From Butyrivibrio sp. MB2005 (GTDB lineage Bacteria > Bacillota > Clostridia > Lachnospirales > Lachnospiraceae), in NCBI RefSeq assembly GCF_000424285.1, contig NZ_AUJP01000004.1, positions 186,001-250,000 on the forward strand: DNA of 64,000 bases, written 5' to 3'. Made by a program: the position numbers and the translations under genes. Below are positions 9,418-18,451 of this stretch, piece after piece (the stretch's first letter is position 1; the number at the start of each line of letters is the position of its first letter). The notes below the pieces were generated by a model. The model was not told the origin of the DNA. It did not search any database and saw only the letters and a list, made by a program, of their open reading frames with translations.

Positions 9418-11130
9418 TTGATTAGAAGTAAGTTTTTTATTAAAAAAGCTGTAATAGCTGCAGCATTATCAGCAGCTTTGATCAGCAGTAATACTGCATT
9501 TAATCTGCCGACTTTGGTTGTTACGGCCGAGGCCGGTGAGAATATAGATAATGTGAATCCGGATGAGATGCCTGATGCTCCTGCGGTAGGCGAACAGGAT
9601 GACAGTACACCTTCAGATGATGAGGGCGAGCCTATAGCGAATCCTGATGCTACAAATGGGGATGAGGGAGAACCGGAAGCCGGAGATAACACATCGGATG
9701 ATGGAAGTGCCCCGGCAGATGATGCAGCACCTGCTTCGGATGACATTACAGTGACTCCTGATGATGAAGGAACACCTGCACAACCTGCAGAACCGGCAGA
9801 GGGTGAGACACCTTCAGATGATGAGAATTCCGATGATGCTGCAAGCCCTGAAGATGGCACCGGTGCATTAACAAAGAACGAACCGACAGAGAATCCTGAA
9901 GAGAATGCTAATCCTTCTGATGATCCTGCATTAACTAATGATGCAGCAGATCCTACCACAGGAGAAGGCACACAAGGTACACCCACCGATAAGCCAAAGC
10001 TCACACTTAAATCCCAGAGTCTTGCCAAGGTTTATGATGGTAAGCCCCTTGAGAATGGAAATGAGCCTCTTGAAGTAGAAGAGGGATGGCTTGAAGGTGA
10101 CGGCGCTGATTATAAATTTACAACCAGCATAACCACAGGACATGCATTTAATACCTTTGAGGTAATACCCTGGGAAGGCACTGATCTGAATGATTATGAA
10201 GTTGATCTTGGTTTTGGCGATCTCACAGTTATTGAGAGAGAGGGTGATCTTAAATACATCCTCACGATAACAGGTGTAAGCGGAGAGACCAAGTATACCG
10301 GAAGTGAGCAGACACTTAGCGGATTCATTGTAAATGGAAGAAGCTACTCAGAGTTCAGAATAGAAGCAAGCGGCGATCCTAATGAGAGCATAGGATTCAC
10401 CATAGGAGATGCTGCATTTACCGTAAGCGGTATCAGCGCTTCTGTGACAGCTAAGGATGCAGGAACACATTTCCTTAATATATCGGGAGCACCTGTTGTA
10501 AGAGATTCATCAGGCGCCGTTGTAACAGATGAGTTCCAGTTTGAGTATTTTGCAGGTAAGTTTACCATCAATCCCAGAGAGGTAACACTTAAGTCTGCAA
10601 GCGATAAAAAGAAATATGACGGTAAAGCCCTTAAGAATCATGAGGTTACCGTTTCAGGTGACGGTTTTGCAGAAGGTGAAGGTGTTACATACAAATTCAC
10701 CGGACAGCAGAAGGAAGTGGGTGAGAGCTTCAATTATTTCACCTACGTCATGAATGAAGGAACCCTTGAGAGTAACTACGATATAACCGTAGTACCTGGC
10801 AAGCTTAAAGTAAAAGAAGCCGATAAGAAACCTGATAATAACCAGGGAAGCTCAGGATCTGAGGAGTCAGGTGATAATTCAGGAAGTGATTCATCAGGTT
10901 CTGCGGCAGCTACTTCAGCATCAAATAATACTTCAGCAGAGGTTACAAACGATACAGGTGCAGAAGTTCTTGGTGCAAGAAGAGGCGCTGATATAGCTAA
11001 GGCAGTAGCGGGAGCCAGAAACAGTGCAACGGATGATTCTACGGCCGATTGGTATGGAAGAGTTTTGGTAATGGCAGCATGTATGATGCTGACTACAATA
11101 ATATGGGGAAAAAAGAAGAAAAATGAGTGA
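9418..11130 (+). CDS. Large exported surface protein with MBG/YDG-type repeats and C-terminal anchor
   Basis: The likely start is TTG 9418, seven bases after a GAGGG site, giving the signal sequence IRSKFFIKKAVIAAALSAAL; a longer frame from ATG 9310 would put about 36 unlikely residues before it. Residues 45-195 are an Asp/Glu/Pro/Thr-rich stalk. Two YDGK repeats follow (KVYDGKPLENGNEPL and KKYDGKALKNHEV), each opening an MBG-like beta domain, with a third less regular domain between. Near the C-terminus VLGARRG precedes the hydrophobic segment VLVMAACMMLTTIIWG and KKKKNE, a wall- or membrane-anchor layout without LPXTG. Probably an adhesin or wall structure; the ligand is unknown. 570 residues. 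Confidence 0.75.
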   Translation: MIRSKFFIKKAVIAAALSAALISSNTAFNLPTLVVTAEAGENIDNVNPDEMPDAPAVGEQDDSTPSDDEGEPIANPDATNGDEGEPEAGDNTSDDGSAPADDAAPASDDITVTPDDEGTPAQPAEPAEGETPSDDENSDDAASPEDGTGALTKNEPTENPEENANPSDDPALTNDAADPTTGEGTQGTPTDKPKLTLKSQSLAKVYDGKPLENGNEPLEVEEGWLEGDGADYKFTTSITTGHAFNTFEVIPWEGTDLNDYEVDLGFGDLTVIEREGDLKYILTITGVSGETKYTGSEQTLSGFIVNGRSYSEFRIEASGDPNESIGFTIGDAAFTVSGISASVTAKDAGTHFLNISGAPVVRDSSGAVVTDEFQFEYFAGKFTINPREVTLKSASDKKKYDGKALKNHEVTVSGDGFAEGEGVTYKFTGQQKEVGESFNYFTYVMNEGTLESNYDITVVPGKLKVKEADKKPDNNQGSSGSEESGDNSGSDSSGSAAATSASNNTSAEVTNDTGAEVLGARRGADIAKAVAGARNSATDDSTADWYGRVLVMAACMMLTTIIWGKKKKNE

Positions 11131-11593
11131 TTCAGAAGCTAGAATTTATGGCAAAAATCTTGTATGTGTTTGCGTAAACAGTACTGAAAATGATGACATT
11201 CAGGGTGAGATGTGGACTCCCTATGAGGAGGAAGCTATCCGCTTTGGAAGTGCATACGAACTTATAATGGAGATGGATGATCTTTATGATCATTGGGATT
11301 TCCCTCAGAGGACCACATCTTACAGAACATTTGGCAAAAAGGATAAGACCAAGGATTATCACAATCCGAATTCTATCAGAAAAAGAGAACCTATCAGAAC
11401 TCTTAAATCATTCAGGGGTGAGAAGGCGACCTTTTTGATTCACGTGAAGTTCAGACAGAATACTTCATGGCAGGGTCAGGTACTTTGGGCTGAGAGGAAA
11501 AAGAAAGTATATTTCCGCAGTGTTCTTGAGCTACTTAAGCTTGTGGGAACTGCACTTAAGCAGGGCGATCAGGAAGACGATATCGCTGAGTAA
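11123..11593 (+). CDS. Hypothetical protein coupled to the surface-protein gene
   Basis: 156 residues, soluble, mixed charge, no signal peptide. The ATG lies inside the last codons of the surface-protein gene (8-bp overlap), so the two are translationally coupled. Notable segments are NSTENDDIQGEMWTPYEEEA and FLIHVKFRQNTSWQGQVLWA. The latter, with alternating aromatic and polar residues, resembles a small beta-sheet domain (PilZ-like in places), but the key PilZ arginines are not clear. I do not recognise a family. A strong terminator follows. Confidence 0.6.
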   Translation: MSDSEARIYGKNLVCVCVNSTENDDIQGEMWTPYEEEAIRFGSAYELIMEMDDLYDHWDFPQRTTSYRTFGKKDKTKDYHNPNSIRKREPIRTLKSFRGEKATFLIHVKFRQNTSWQGQVLWAERKKKVYFRSVLELLKLVGTALKQGDQEDDIAE

Positions 11594-11603
11594 AGATGAC
11601 AGG

Positions 11604-11640
11604 GTCCGAAGAGTGTGTGTTCATGCTCTTCGGACTTTCT
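11604..11640 (+). terminator. Terminator after 11123-11593 gene
   Basis: GTCCGAAGAG and CTCTTCGGAC form a perfect 10-bp stem with a 12-nt loop, followed by TTTCT. Confidence 0.85.
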
Positions 11641-11668
11641 AGGTAATTAACTACAACATGAGTTTGAT

Positions 11669-12310
11669 ATGACAAAAAAACAACTTGCACTAGAAGTAAT
11701 AGAATTACTGAAAAAAGAATATCCTGATGCAAAGTGCACTCTCGACTATAAGGATGCATGGCAGCTTCTTGTAAGTGTGAGACTTGCAGCTCAGTGCACA
11801 GATGCAAGAGTTGATCAGACTACGCCTCTTCTTTATGCAAAGTTTCCTTCGGTTAAAGCTTTGGCTGAAGGGGATGTGGCTGAGATTGAAGAGATAATAA
11901 GACCCTGCGGTCTTGGCAATTCCAAGGCAAGGGATATTTCCGCATGCATGAAGATGCTGCAGGAAAAATATGACGGTAACGTTCCGGACAATATGGAAGA
12001 GCTTCTTGCTCTGCCCGGTGTTGGCAGAAAAAGTGCCAATCTCATTATGGGCGATGTCTTTGGAAAGCCTGCTATAGTCACGGATACACACTGTATCAGA
12101 TTAAGTAACCTTATTGGTCTTGTGGATAATATTAAAGAACCTGCCAAGGTTGAAAAGGCTCTCTGGAAGATAATTCCGCCTGAGGAGGGAAATATGCTTT
12201 GTCACAGATTTGTGACCCATGGCAGAGCAGTATGTGTTGCCAGAAGACCTAATTGCGCCGAGTGCTGCCTAAAAGAGATATGCAAATTTGGCAAGAAAAA
12301 TTTATCTTAG
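11669..12310 (+). CDS. nth: Endonuclease III, DNA glycosylase/AP lyase
   Basis: 213 residues, the usual length. It removes oxidised pyrimidines from DNA and cuts the abasic strand (base excision repair, cytoplasm). The helix-hairpin-helix LLALPGVGRKSANLI holds the catalytic Lys, DTHCIRLSNLIGLV holds the catalytic Asp, and the C-terminal CVARRPNCAECCLKEIC provides the four-Cys [4Fe-4S] loop (C-x6-C-x2-C-x5-C). The ribosome binding site is weak. It lies just after a terminator and 24 bp before the next gene, so may head a short operon with it. Confidence 0.95.
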   Translation: MTKKQLALEVIELLKKEYPDAKCTLDYKDAWQLLVSVRLAAQCTDARVDQTTPLLYAKFPSVKALAEGDVAEIEEIIRPCGLGNSKARDISACMKMLQEKYDGNVPDNMEELLALPGVGRKSANLIMGDVFGKPAIVTDTHCIRLSNLIGLVDNIKEPAKVEKALWKIIPPEEGNMLCHRFVTHGRAVCVARRPNCAECCLKEICKFGKKNLS

Positions 12311-12334
12311 AAATAAGCTGGAGATTATGAAAAA

Positions 12335-13108
12335 ATGCTTATCAGTAAGCTGTTTATAGAATTTGTGCTGTTCAGCTTTATAGGCTGGATATACGAATGT
12401 ACATATTGCACCGTGAAGGAGGGACATTGGTCCAACAGAGGATTTTTATTTGGCCCTATTTGCCCTATCTATGGAACAGGTACCGTACTTACGCTGATCA
12501 TATTTGGATATGTTCCGGTTTTCAGCAGGGTTCCTGTAAATGAAATCCCCATGTGGCAGATATTTCTTATTTGCTCAGTTGGAAGTATTTTCCTTGAATA
12601 TGGAACCTCATATTTTTTGGAAAAAAGATTCCACGCGGTATGGTGGGATTACAATGATATGCCGCTGAATATAAACGGAAGAATTTGTGTCCCTGCCACA
12701 TTGGGATTTGGAGTAGCGGGCATACTTGTTACAAGATTTGTACTTCCCTTTTCATTTAGATTTTGCGAGACAGTTAATCCCTATGTTGCAGAGGTAATAG
12801 CGCTTTTACTGATGGCATATCTCGCAGCGGATTTGGTTCTTACGGTATCCAGCTTGTATCATCTTCTTTCAATGGTTGAAAAGACCATGGGAGGCTTTGA
12901 TGAGAAAATGGAAGGTGCAGTTCAGATAGCTAGAGAAAAGGTAAATGCTACGGCAGAAATGCTTGACTTCAGACAGAAATATCAGCTCAAAAGTATTAAG
13001 AACTTTAGGTTCAAGAGACCTGTATTACGAAGCGGAAAACTAATTAACACGAAAGCAATGCTTGAGGTTTTTAAGGCTCTTCAGGAAAAAATAAAAGCCG
13101 GAAAATAA
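12335..13108 (+). CDS. Putative ABC-transporter type IV membrane protein (PF06541-like)
   Basis: 257 residues with five or six membrane segments. The N-terminal pattern FIGWIYECTYCTVKEGHWSNRGFLFGP followed by CPIYGTG is diagnostic of the PF06541 group of small Firmicutes membrane proteins; a basic cytoplasmic tail follows from about residue 185. An annotated link to ABC transport exists for the family, but function is poorly known. The frame begins at ATG 12335; an overlapping ATG at 12327 is out of frame. Followed 12 bp later by a diguanylate cyclase gene. Confidence 0.75.
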   Translation: MLISKLFIEFVLFSFIGWIYECTYCTVKEGHWSNRGFLFGPICPIYGTGTVLTLIIFGYVPVFSRVPVNEIPMWQIFLICSVGSIFLEYGTSYFLEKRFHAVWWDYNDMPLNINGRICVPATLGFGVAGILVTRFVLPFSFRFCETVNPYVAEVIALLLMAYLAADLVLTVSSLYHLLSMVEKTMGGFDEKMEGAVQIAREKVNATAEMLDFRQKYQLKSIKNFRFKRPVLRSGKLINTKAMLEVFKALQEKIKAGK

Positions 13109-13120
13109 TAGGAGCATGTT

Positions 13121-14278
13121 ATGGTAGTTGAAGGTTGGGTAGTACTAAATTTCTTTTGTGGTCTACTCCTTGTATTGTTACTGATTTTTCAGCGCAGTAC
13201 ATCAAGTATCACATCAGGTAGACGTTATTCGGCGCTTCTTATAATGACGCTTGTTCTGTTGGCTTCCGAGACTGTTGGAAGAATCGGTGAGGCGTACCCG
13301 GATAACCTGTTGTTTCTTGCACAGATAGGATACTTCATGATCTTTTTGCTGGATCCTGTTGATATTCTTTTTGCGCTTACTTATATTGATTGTTGGATGG
13401 ATAAGGAGAACCTTGGTAAAAGAGCGATCTTTTCTTATTCATTTCAGGCTTTTGCCTTTGTAAATGTAGCGATGGTCACTATTTCAGAGGTTCTGGATCT
13501 TAAGCTGTTTTATTTCTTTGAAGATGGCACGTATTTCAGAGGACCTTATTTCATGGTGAGAGCAGTGCTGATGATGATCTTTATTGTGCTGCTTACAGTG
13601 TATGTGGTTATGTTCCGCAAAAATATCTATAAGGAATATCAGAATGCTATTCTTATGCTGCCGATACTTTCATTCCTCGGCGCAGTGCTGCAGATTTTCC
13701 TGGCAAATATGGATATTACCTATGCAGGTATCTCTATCGGATGTCTGATCCTGTTTTTCTCATTGCAGAGCAGGGATATAAATGTGGATTATCTTACGGG
13801 TGTACTCAACAGGCGTGGTCTGGATATCAGGCTTGAGGAAAAGGTAAAGCAGAGTATTTCATCGGGCAACAGGTTTTCCGCAATAATGATGGATGTGGAT
13901 CATTTCAAGGAGATAAATGATCACTACGGACACAGTGCCGGTGATGGCACCATTCGTGATGTGGCAAGGGTTTTGGTTGATACATTTGGATCCAAAGCCT
14001 ATATCGGAAGATTCGGTGGTGATGAGTTCTGCATTGTTACGAACATGACCGAAGCCGAAGAGGTTGAAGAGAAAATTAACAGGGTTCACGAAGCCATAAA
14101 GCGCGATATTAAAGAGCTCAATGGGTGGCCTGAAATGATAGACGTGAGCTGCGGTTACAGTATTTATGATCCTGAAAGGGCTCTGTCAGCAGAGGAATTT
14201 CAGCAGAATATAGATAGGCTGATGTATGAGGAAAAACAGAAGCATCACCTAAATGATAGAAGAAAGTCGGAGAGATAA
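13121..14278 (+). CDS. Membrane-bound diguanylate cyclase (GGDEF)
   Basis: 385 residues. Residues 1-220 hold seven or so membrane segments forming an uncharacterised sensor. The GGDEF domain starts at DYLTGVLNRRGLD (about 225), has the Mg2+ site MMDVDHFKEINDHYGHSAGD and the active loop RFGGDEF, and ends near residue 370. The inhibitory I-site RxxD before GGDEF is absent (SKAYIGRFGGDEF), so product inhibition at the classic site is unlikely. It makes c-di-GMP from GTP; the HD-GYP protein at 34228 is a potential opposing enzyme. The ATG follows TAGGAG. Confidence 0.92.
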   Translation: MVVEGWVVLNFFCGLLLVLLLIFQRSTSSITSGRRYSALLIMTLVLLASETVGRIGEAYPDNLLFLAQIGYFMIFLLDPVDILFALTYIDCWMDKENLGKRAIFSYSFQAFAFVNVAMVTISEVLDLKLFYFFEDGTYFRGPYFMVRAVLMMIFIVLLTVYVVMFRKNIYKEYQNAILMLPILSFLGAVLQIFLANMDITYAGISIGCLILFFSLQSRDINVDYLTGVLNRRGLDIRLEEKVKQSISSGNRFSAIMMDVDHFKEINDHYGHSAGDGTIRDVARVLVDTFGSKAYIGRFGGDEFCIVTNMTEAEEVEEKINRVHEAIKRDIKELNGWPEMIDVSCGYSIYDPERALSAEEFQQNIDRLMYEEKQKHHLNDRRKSER

Positions 14279-14282
14279 AGAC

Positions 14283-15575
14283 ATGAAAACACAGATCAAA
14301 GGATTGGCAGATTTTATCGAAGGGAGTCCTACAGCTTTTCATGCTGTAAACCTTATTAGAGAAAAACTGCTGGGAGAGGGCTTTACGGAGCTCTCTGAAA
14401 AAGAAGTATGGAAGCTAAAAAAGGGTGGCAAATACTTCGTTACAAGAAATGGATCATCAATCATTTCATTTAAAGTTCCAACAACAAATTATAAGGGATT
14501 TTCAATAATAGCAAGTCATAGCGATTCGCCTGCTTTTAAAATCAAGGAGAACCCTGAAATTGAGGCAGCAGGTGCTTATGTAACACTCAATGTGGAAAAA
14601 TATGGTGGAATGCTTTGCGCTCCCTGGTTTGACAGACCGCTGTCAGTTGCAGGAAGACTTATGGTCAAAAAGAGCGGCAGAGGAATCGGCATTGAGAGCA
14701 GGCTTGTTGATATCGACAGAGATCTTCTGATGATACCTTCACTTGCAATTCATATGAATCGTGAAGCCAACGACGGTTATAAGTACAATGTACAAAAGGA
14801 TCTGCTTCCTGTTTTCAGTGATGAGTCAGGTAAGGATGGATTTATGAAGCTGGTTGCCAAGGCAGCAGGCGTTAAGGAAAGTGATATCGTAAGTCATGAT
14901 CTTTTCTTGTATAATCGTGTAAAGCCCACAGTATGGGGAGCAGCAAATGAGTATTTTTCTGCAGGCAGACTTGATGACCTTGAATGCGGATACGGATCAC
15001 TTCAGGGATTTATGGCGGCTACCAATAAGAAGAATATCATCATGCATGTAGTATTTGATAATGAAGAGGTTGGAAGCACAACCAAGCAGGGCGCTGCGTC
15101 CACCTTCTTAAAGGATACGCTTCTTAGGATCAACGAGGGCTTTGGAAAGAGCACGAGTGAGTATCTGGTATCCTTGTCTGAGAGCTTTATGGTATCAGCT
15201 GACAATGCTCATGCGGTTCATCCAAACTATGTTGAGAAAGCTGATCCTGTAAACAGACCTAAGATGAATGGCGGCATCGTTATTAAGTACAATGCCAATC
15301 AGAAGTACACTACAGATGCTGTTTCAGCTGCAATTTGCAAAATGGTTTGTGACAAAGCAAAGGTTCCTTATCAGACCTTTACCAACAGATCTGATGTGGC
15401 AGGTGGTTCAACCCTTGGAAACATTTCCGGTACTCAGGTTGCGATCAACACAGTGGATATCGGAATGGCACAGCTTGCAATGCACTCACCCTATGAGACT
15501 GCAGGTGTCAAGGATGTGGATTACCTTATAGATTTTTCAAAGGCATTCTATGAGGCAGATTTCACTATTGAGTAA
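14283..15575 (+). CDS. apeB: M18 family aminopeptidase (aspartyl aminopeptidase type)
   Basis: 430 residues from ATG 14283, chosen because GTCGGAGAG lies just upstream and the family normally starts at this position; an in-frame ATG at 14253 lies inside the GGDEF gene. Zinc-binding motifs are visible: SHSDSPAFKIKENPE, VVFDNEEVGSTTKQGA, and the late His in LAMHSPYETAGVKD. Family enzymes cut N-terminal acidic or other residues from peptides in the cytoplasm, using two metal ions. Stops 86 bp before the next gene. Confidence 0.93.
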   Translation: MKTQIKGLADFIEGSPTAFHAVNLIREKLLGEGFTELSEKEVWKLKKGGKYFVTRNGSSIISFKVPTTNYKGFSIIASHSDSPAFKIKENPEIEAAGAYVTLNVEKYGGMLCAPWFDRPLSVAGRLMVKKSGRGIGIESRLVDIDRDLLMIPSLAIHMNREANDGYKYNVQKDLLPVFSDESGKDGFMKLVAKAAGVKESDIVSHDLFLYNRVKPTVWGAANEYFSAGRLDDLECGYGSLQGFMAATNKKNIIMHVVFDNEEVGSTTKQGAASTFLKDTLLRINEGFGKSTSEYLVSLSESFMVSADNAHAVHPNYVEKADPVNRPKMNGGIVIKYNANQKYTTDAVSAAICKMVCDKAKVPYQTFTNRSDVAGGSTLGNISGTQVAINTVDIGMAQLAMHSPYETAGVKDVDYLIDFSKAFYEADFTIE

Positions 15576-15660
15576 AATGCCTTTATAACTTAGTTTGGCA
15601 GGAGCGTATCCGACCGGATTAAGACGTATTATGTTAGCAATAAAGAGGAGAGTTGTATAA

Positions 15661-17082
15661 ATGGGATTATTTGATTTTTTGGGTGGAAAGAAAAAACGTG
15701 AAGAAGAGGAAGCTCTTCTTTTGGAGCAGGAGGAGCTTGAAAGAAAAGAACGGGAAAAGGCTGAGCTTAAAGAGATTCACATGGAGCTTGGATGGCCTGT
15801 TCCTTCAAAGATAAATCCTGTAAGAGTTGCAGGCAAAGAGGACACTATTTTAGACGATCCTCTTACAGAAGATCGCAAGGAAGAAATTGGTGAGATTCTC
15901 TACGAGGATGAGATCAGTGTGGATTCTCTTAGATTCCTTTCACTTCAGGAGCTTCTTTTCCTTATCACAGCACAGGAGCATTTTCAGAAAAAAGCTGCTC
16001 TTCCGGGGTTTGAAGCAAACCACAGAAAGATTTATAACGAGATTCTTGGAAGAGTCCGCGACGCAAAGATGCTTTATGTATTATATGATCAGCTGACAGG
16101 TTATCCTTTCATCGATCATGGATACATCAACATTTATCTTGATCAGGATCATGCGGAGGCAGCTGTAAAGGTATTTGAAACCCAGTACAGAAGACTCATT
16201 GCCCGCCCCTGCAAGGCAGACAACGAGGCAGAGTCAGCAAAGGACAGAAGAAGCTTCTTTGATTATCTGTATTATCTTGGTGTTGAGAACTTTATCATTG
16301 AAAACGGATATTACAGGGCACACTTCAGAAGAAATGAGATAGTGGCTGCTCCCGGTGACTGGGGTGGAACAACTGATAACTCACCCAAGAACCCGGCACT
16401 TGTTTTTGCAATACTTGATTTCCTTGGAGAGGCAAGATGGCCCGTTAAATATGAAAAGAGAAACGAGATTCTTACAATAAAGGAAATACGCATGGCTCAG
16501 GCAGCGCAGGCTGCAACCTATATTGTACCTATGGTACATGAAGGCCCTGTGGACATAATGGAGGATGGCAGATTCAAGTTTACAAAGGACACCAAGATCC
16601 GTTTCCCTGAGATAAAGAGCAAGGATGAAAAGCACTTCCTTCCTATATTTACTGACGGAATGGAATTTACCAAGATGTTTGCCAATTCCGAATTCAAGGG
16701 TGCTGTGTTTACTTTCCCTGACATCCTTAAGTTTGTAGGAGAGAAGGACGGCGTTATCATAAATCCAGGCGGACAAAAGATAATGATTCCCAGGGACCGT
16801 ATGCTGGCACTTCAGATGGCTGCTCAGCAGGTCGCTATTGCTAAGCAGGCAGGCAAAAAGCCCGCTAAGAAAAAGCTCACCGAGACAGAAGCAGCAATTC
16901 AGTCAGCCATGAAGGGAAAAGGAATAGCAGCTAAGGTCGAGCCTGATGAAAAGGACAGCTTTGTAGAGCTGACAGAGGATTCCTCCATGACCGATATTCC
17001 TGCAGATAATGATAGCAATATCGAGCTTATGGAAGGTGGAGCAGACAGCGATACTACATCTGAATTTGCCCCTGAGGATTAA
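15661..17082 (+). CDS. SseB-domain protein with charged N-terminal coiled coil
   Basis: 473 residues. The N-terminus (MGLFDFLGGKKKREEEEALL...) is a short hydrophobic start followed by a 40-residue acidic/basic coiled coil. The central part (about 60-290) is unassigned. Residues 320-385 fit the SseB domain (PF07179): FLPIFTDGMEFTKMFANSE, then GVIINPGGQKIMIPRDRM. The tail is acidic and low-complexity. SseB domains occur in type III secretion and in many Gram-positive proteins of unknown role. The gene precedes the CheX-like/CheY pair by about 95 bp. Function unknown. Confidence 0.65.
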   Translation: MGLFDFLGGKKKREEEEALLLEQEELERKEREKAELKEIHMELGWPVPSKINPVRVAGKEDTILDDPLTEDRKEEIGEILYEDEISVDSLRFLSLQELLFLITAQEHFQKKAALPGFEANHRKIYNEILGRVRDAKMLYVLYDQLTGYPFIDHGYINIYLDQDHAEAAVKVFETQYRRLIARPCKADNEAESAKDRRSFFDYLYYLGVENFIIENGYYRAHFRRNEIVAAPGDWGGTTDNSPKNPALVFAILDFLGEARWPVKYEKRNEILTIKEIRMAQAAQAATYIVPMVHEGPVDIMEDGRFKFTKDTKIRFPEIKSKDEKHFLPIFTDGMEFTKMFANSEFKGAVFTFPDILKFVGEKDGVIINPGGQKIMIPRDRMLALQMAAQQVAIAKQAGKKPAKKKLTETEAAIQSAMKGKGIAAKVEPDEKDSFVELTEDSSMTDIPADNDSNIELMEGGADSDTTSEFAPED

Positions 17083-17176
17083 TTGGTTGCAAGTAATTCA
17101 ATCTTGTTAAGGGTGTATTTATGAAGTAGAATTAATATAATTTCAGTGCTAAGGCACACGGGATATGGAGGGGGTT

Positions 17177-18064
17177 ATGTTTGATCGAATCATGGGACGA
17201 TACCTTGTAAGCAAGGGTAGATTGTCCAAAGACCAGTTATCAGTCGTGTATCAGATTCAGGAATCAAAGAGAGCTAAGCTCGGTGTAATAGCAGTTACTG
17301 AAAAGCTTATGACGGTTGCGCAGGCAGAAGAGATTAATGCCCTTCAGGCTACTATGGATAAGCGTTTTGGTGATCTTGCCATTGAAAGGGGATACCTTTC
17401 CAATATTCAGGTTGGAAGACTTCTTTCTCTTCAGGGAGATGAATTCTTGACCTTTACATCCGCAATTGTTGAGAGAGGCTATTTATCTCTTGAGGATGTG
17501 AATCAGGTTATTGCTGATTATCAGCATGACAAGGGACTTAACGATAGTCAGATGGAATCATTGAAAAGAGGTGACATTGACGCGATAGTTCCTATTTTCC
17601 TTGATGAGCTGGAGCCTGAGTATGTATCACTTTTCAAGTACGGCATCAAGAATATGTACAGACTTGTGGATGCGCACATCTGTATTGACAAGGCATGTAC
17701 TAAGCATGACCTTAAAGAAGAATGTGTAAGCTATCAGCGATTTAAAGGCGATATCAATGCTACTGTTGCTCTTGCAGGTTCAGCAAGCGCAATTCAGAAG
17801 ATGGCAAAGAGCTATACGAGAGAAGAGTTCATTGAGACCCAGGAAGATGCACTTGATGCAATGTGCGAGCTTATTAACTGTATCAATGGTCTTTACGCTA
17901 CTGATAAGAGTAAGAGCGCACTTAAGATTGAGCTTGAGCCACCGACATTTATCACCAGATTTTCAGAGCTGTCCGGGGATGATATGCATGTTATTCCTAT
18001 TTACAGTGGCGAAGAAGTAGTTTATTTTATTGTTTCTATAAACAGTGAAGTTGACATTAAGTGA
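17177..18064 (+). CDS. Two-part protein: helical repeats plus CheX-like phosphatase domain
   Basis: I start at ATG 17177 because GGAGGGGG lies directly before it, inside an apparent longer frame from 17165. Residues 5-110 contain three related helical units (GRYLVSKGRLSKDQLSVVYQ; FGDLAIERGYLSNIQVGRLL; IVERGYLSLEDVNQVIADY) like the MshEN/GspE N-terminal fold. The C-terminal 140 residues look like CheX, with the ELIN segment matching the ExxN phosphatase motif, followed by INGLYAT. CheX dephosphorylates CheY. The next gene is a stand-alone CheY receiver 11 bp downstream, so the two probably form a phosphatase/receiver pair. Confidence 0.7.
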   Translation: MFDRIMGRYLVSKGRLSKDQLSVVYQIQESKRAKLGVIAVTEKLMTVAQAEEINALQATMDKRFGDLAIERGYLSNIQVGRLLSLQGDEFLTFTSAIVERGYLSLEDVNQVIADYQHDKGLNDSQMESLKRGDIDAIVPIFLDELEPEYVSLFKYGIKNMYRLVDAHICIDKACTKHDLKEECVSYQRFKGDINATVALAGSASAIQKMAKSYTREEFIETQEDALDAMCELINCINGLYATDKSKSALKIELEPPTFITRFSELSGDDMHVIPIYSGEEVVYFIVSINSEVDIK

Positions 18065-18075
18065 GGGGACGGGAT

Positions 18076-18438
18076 ATGGCAAACATATTGATGGTAGATG
18101 ATTCGAGAACATCACGCAGAGTTTTAAAGGACATGCTTGAGAGGCATGGACATGAAGTTATAGGCGAGGCTACAAACGGACAGGAAGCTTTTGACAGCTA
18201 CGTTAAACTTAAGCCTGATATAGTTACCATGGATATTACAATGCCTGTAATGGATGGCATAGAGGGACTTAAGCTTATACACAGATCTTATCCTGATGCG
18301 AAGGTTGTTATGATAACCGCAGCGGGTCAGAATGAAAAGGTTAAGGAAGCTGTCGAGAACGGCGCAGCAGAGTTTGTTACAAAGCCTCTGGATGAAAAGG
18401 TCGTTATCGAGGCCATTGAGAAAGTTTTAAACCGATAA
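18076..18438 (+). CDS. CheY-like single-domain response regulator
   Basis: 120 residues from ATG 18076 (GAGGGGACGGG upstream). It is a bare receiver: acidic pocket VDDSRTSRR, phosphoryl Asp in PDIVTMDITMPVMDG (about residue 53), switch Thr in VVMITAAGQ, and Lys in VTKPLDE. No output domain. It follows the CheX-like gene and precedes lgt by 13 bp. No flagellar or chemoreceptor genes are in the window, so its target is unclear. Confidence 0.92.
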   Translation: MANILMVDDSRTSRRVLKDMLERHGHEVIGEATNGQEAFDSYVKLKPDIVTMDITMPVMDGIEGLKLIHRSYPDAKVVMITAAGQNEKVKEAVENGAAEFVTKPLDEKVVIEAIEKVLNR

Positions 18439-18451
18439 GAAATGGGGATTT

